Source: Nageia nagi (Eukaryota > Pinophyta). Taken from it: a stretch of 64,000 nt of DNA. Shown piece after piece: positions 61,061-64,000 of this stretch. Each line of letters starts with the position of its first letter. The stretch's first letter is position 1. Location of the stretch: the NCBI GenBank assembly GCA_050084985.1, contig JBITNC010000001.1, forward strand, positions 194,990,001 through 195,054,000. Reading direction: 5' to 3'. Below the pieces are notes generated by a model that did not search any database, was not told the origin of the DNA, and was given only the letters and a program-made list of their open reading frames with translations. The position numbers and the translations under genes were made by a program.

Positions 61061-62460
61061 TACCAAGCTTATAAGGAGAAGAGCTCTTTGTAAGTAGCTT
61101 GCAAGTGAAATGGATCAAGGAGAAAGAATTATGTATTTCATAGAATAGGAAGATCCAAATGCAAGTCCTAATGATGAAGTAGGAGATTGGATGTCTCAGT
61201 TGGGTAAGTACTTTTGAACCAAAAAATTACCTTCACATCTGAATGTTTCACAAAAAAGGAGATTTAAGATTCATGCCTAAACCTATACAAAGATAGATTA
61301 GGCTCTCTTTAGAAGAAACCATGATGGTATCTTGTTAGGGTGCATGAATTCATCCCAAATCACCCAATTAATTGAGGAGTTCAATTCTAGGGTTTTCAAA
61401 GGACATTATTCTAGCTATACTATAGTAGGCAAAATTGTACAGGCAAATTATTACTAACCTACCATGTTTCAAGAGGCATTTGTAAAAGCCAAAAATTATG
61501 AGAAATGTTAGAAATTTTTAGGGTAGAGGAGAAATGCAACTCTACCATTACAACCAATTATTATAGAAGAACCCTTCTAGCAATGGGGGTTGTATTTCAT
61601 TGGGGTTATTAACCCTAATTCTTCAATCAAACACAAATTTATTCTCACTATAATTGATTATTTTACTAGGTGATTAGAGGCTAAAGCTATGAGAGAAGTA
61701 TATAAAAAAACCATTATCAAGTTCATCAAAAAACTAATAACTAGGTATGGCATTCTCCAAATAATTATATATAATAATGGTTTGGCTTTCATTGGAGCTA
61801 AAGTATCTGAGTTTGTTTTGAAGTATGGTATTTACTAGAAAGGTTCTTTGAATTATTACCCTTAACGAAATGGATTGGCTAAATATACTAACAAAAACCT
61901 TATAAGAATCTTGAAAAGAATAATGAAGGATAATCCTCATTCATGGCACAAGAAACTAAATTGGACCTTATGGGTGGATAGGATTATTGTTAAATCTTTA
62001 ATCAAAACTAGTCCTTATGCACTTGTATATTCTAAAAGGGATCAATTACATAGTCACATATAGCTCTTGAATTTGAGAATTGCTCAAGAATATAGTGGTG
62101 AGTTTGAATCATTACAAGTTTGAATGAAAGAACTATTGCATATGGAGGAATCTTGAGAAAAAGCTTATATTGATTTACAAGGAAGGAGTAGAATATAAAG
62201 AAATGGTTTGATAATCAAAGAGTTTCAAAGAGGGAGAGTTGGTTCCAAAATGGGATGAGGATAGGGCAAAGACAAGAAAACATAAGAAGTTTGAATCATT
62301 ATGGTCTAGACCTTATATAATAGCAAAATGTATTGTAGAGAACACCTTCATATTGGCCAAGCTTAATGGGCATGAATTACCAATTATAGTAAATGGCCAA
62401 CATTTAAAGCATTATTAGCTCATGTGGGTAGGGAATTAAGTTGAAATGGATATGTATTAC
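61061..62460 (+). pseudogene. Integrase of element G
   Basis: The zinc region is degraded (about 61330-61520: HYYQPTMFQEAF-like text in shifted frames). Core: NATLPLQPIIIEEPF.QWGLYF (first Asp changed to Tyr), SIKHKFILTIIDYFTR, YGILQIIIYNNGLAFIGAKV (DNG changed to NNG), NYYP.RNGLAKYTNKNLIRI (Glu changed to Lys). WHKKLNWTLWVDRIIVK and TSPYALVYSKRDQLHSHI (61875-62061) follow. The C-terminal part reads PYIIAKCIVENTFILAKLNG. Confidence 0.92.
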
Positions 62461-62850
62461 CTTGTAAATATTTTAGAGTGTGTTTGTTTTATGCATTTAT
62501 TTTGTTTATTATTCCAAGGTCTTGATTTTTGACAAAGTCATGTCAGCATTTAATGAAGTTAGCTTAGCCATTACATTATGTAGAGAATACTAAATAAAGG
62601 AGTATACATGATTCATATTTAATGAAAATATAAATGCATTACTCATGCAAGGATTTTAAGGCATTCATGATAAACTCTATATCTCTAAGCAATCAGTTTT
62701 AGTTAAGCATAAAGTTTTCCCAAGCAAATAAAGTTTCCAAGTTTAAAGCATCTAGTATCCAAGTTTTCTAAAAAGTGAGAAGTTTGAAAGAATTATTATA
62801 GTAAGAGAATCAATATTTGATGGTAGTTTCAATGTTTGAAAGTAATTTAA
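62461..62850. other. Spacer after the G integrase; no feature seen
   Basis: About 390 bp of AT-rich sequence without protein-like text. Confidence 0.5.
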
Positions 62851-64000
62851 ATGTCTCATGCTCAAGGTAAGAATTTGAAGAAGTTCACTGACTCCATGGA
62901 GCTATTATGGGATATCAAGATCATTGCAAAGAATAAGAATCCAAAGGGCATAGCTAAAGGTAAGTGCCCAATTTTTAGTTCTAATCATATTGCACATTCA
63001 CCCATGGGCTCTAGCTTGATGTACTTCATACCACATAGATGTATTCCTACCTTGAAGCTAATTAAATTGAGAAAGGTATCCTTTGACCCATAAAACAAGG
63101 TAGTTAGGGATTTATAAGGCAAGATAGTTTTGAATTTGACTCCCCAAGCCATTGTAGCTACTTTCAAACCACCTACATATCAAATAACTCTTATTTTATT
63201 AGATCTTGATATGATACCTTCCCCCATAATGAACTTGAAGGTTGTAGACTAGATGAAGAAATGTTCTGCCATAGATTTCATGGAGTTCCCACAAATAGAA
63301 GTCCCCATATCTCTTTTCTACCAACACCTTCAATTGCTTTTATCTATGATTAGGATAGTGATGGGGGAAGAAAATGATATATTTGCATCATGCACTCAAC
63401 TAGCCATTACTTATAGAATCTCTCATCCTTCTAACCCTACCATATTTGATTGGTTGATGGTAATTTTGGATGGTGTCATAGAGTAGTTAACCAATATAGA
63501 TGATGGTTCCCATTTTACATATGTATCGTACATCATTTGGCTTTTTATCCATAAAAACCCTAGTTCTTTCATCAATTTATAGTTGAGAAAAATTGATAGT
63601 AATGGAGATGTCAAGTTTGTGGATAATTTGAATGAATAAATTAGTTATTCAAGATGTTATTACTCTTTTGTAGAACATTTCTTAGTCCCAACCATAGCCG
63701 TGGTCAACACACCACCACCCAGACTGTTAGAAGATTCAAAGTCTTATTTGAGACTCCCTTAAGGTGATATTGGAGATTGGTATTTCATAGAGAATGGGAA
63801 TATTATTTGGTTATATGGGTATTCTAGCACTCTTTTTCTATTACCCATACATGTGATACATTAGGTCTTCAACATGGAGTAAGCTTGATAATTGGACTAC
63901 ACAGATTCCAAATATGATACTATGAATAAGAAAAGGTAGATCTACCTAATTAACCATGAAATTAACAATCTAGTGCTTCAAGGTAAAGGATAATGCAAAT
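62851..64000 (+). pseudogene. Post-integrase sense ORF of element G (runs off the window)
   Basis: Opening at ATG 62851 (MSHAQGKNLKKFTDSMELLW) in one frame to the 63091 stop, then GKIVLNLTPQAIVATFKPPT (about 63120-63180), a 77-codon run (63253-63483: VPISLFYQHLQLLLSMIRIV, FDWLMVILDGVIE) and SHFTYVSYIIWLFIHKNPSS (63510-63575). The pattern (PxAIxxxFxxP, FDWxxxIxDxxxxxL, FYMTSYVxYxLA) recalls an uncharacterised family found next to plant retroelements. No enzyme motif recognised. At least five stops. Confidence 0.6.

Larger units (their letters stand above)
46850..64000 (+). mobile_element. Element G: Ty3/gypsy element with RNase H before RT (3' end outside window)
   Basis: LTR (about 46850-48455), primer site, gag, [element Y inserted at 49766-57791], gag end and protease, archaeal-type RNase H, RT, Ty3 RNase H, integrase, post-integrase ORF still open at the window end. 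The gag frame reads straight across the Y insertion when one CCCAT is removed. Its 5' edge joins the RNase H of F without an integrase, so F is truncated there. Confidence 0.8.

Overview
The window is intergenic DNA of a land plant with a large, retrotransposon-filled genome. It is AT-rich and holds almost nothing except nested, mostly very decayed LTR retrotransposons, plus one LINE. Tat-like Ty3/gypsy elements with a second, archaeal-type RNase H, long post-integrase regions and plant mobile domain (PMD) genes fix it as a seed or vascular plant. The degree of decay would fit a gymnosperm or another slowly purged genome, but the species cannot be read from the sequence. I see no convincing host gene, tRNA, rRNA or CRISPR.

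Layout. 1-1321: 3' end of a Ty1/copia element with its 3' LTR. 1322-4163: L1-type LINE on the minus strand. 4164-5636: LTR start, gag and G-patch-like remnant of element H. 5637-7410: a short rearranged block (LTR piece, RT piece, 3' UTR). 7411-35247: E1, a giant Tat-like element on the plus strand (5' LTR, gag, PR, RT-RNH, second RNH, INT, a post-INT sense ORF, an antisense ORF, an antisense PMD gene, 3' UTR, 3' LTR). E1 is interrupted by a 3.47-kb solo LTR (12501-15974, target duplication CTCAA) and by element D (28406-32361, minus strand, gag-PR only), which cuts the PMD gene. 35248-about 41780: the right half of the element that E1 entered, from mid-RT onward. 42565-46830: element F (gag, DTGS protease, RT-RNH, no integrase). 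About 46850-64000: element G (LTR, gag, PR, archaeal-type RNH placed before RT, RT, RNH, INT, post-INT ORF running off the window).

The one young, GC-richer unit is element Y (49766-57791, minus strand), inserted in the gag of G. Its 877/876-bp LTRs differ at about 14 positions and are flanked by a CCCAT duplication. Y has gag but no pol. Between gag and its 3' LTR, on the opposite strand, lies a three-exon gene with its own TATA box, a PMD domain, an acidic segment and a coiled-coil tail. It is preceded by three families of tandem repeats, and short GGACCG..CGGTCC motifs are scattered through the LTRs, upstream region, intron and 3' flank. The decayed E1 copy has the same antisense PMD gene with the same first-intron position. 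The antisense PMD gene, its arrays and its dispersed motif are the most interesting system in the window.

All calls rest on reading translations and repeats by eye. Boundaries of decayed domains are approximate; LTR ends, target duplications and splice sites are base-level where stated.
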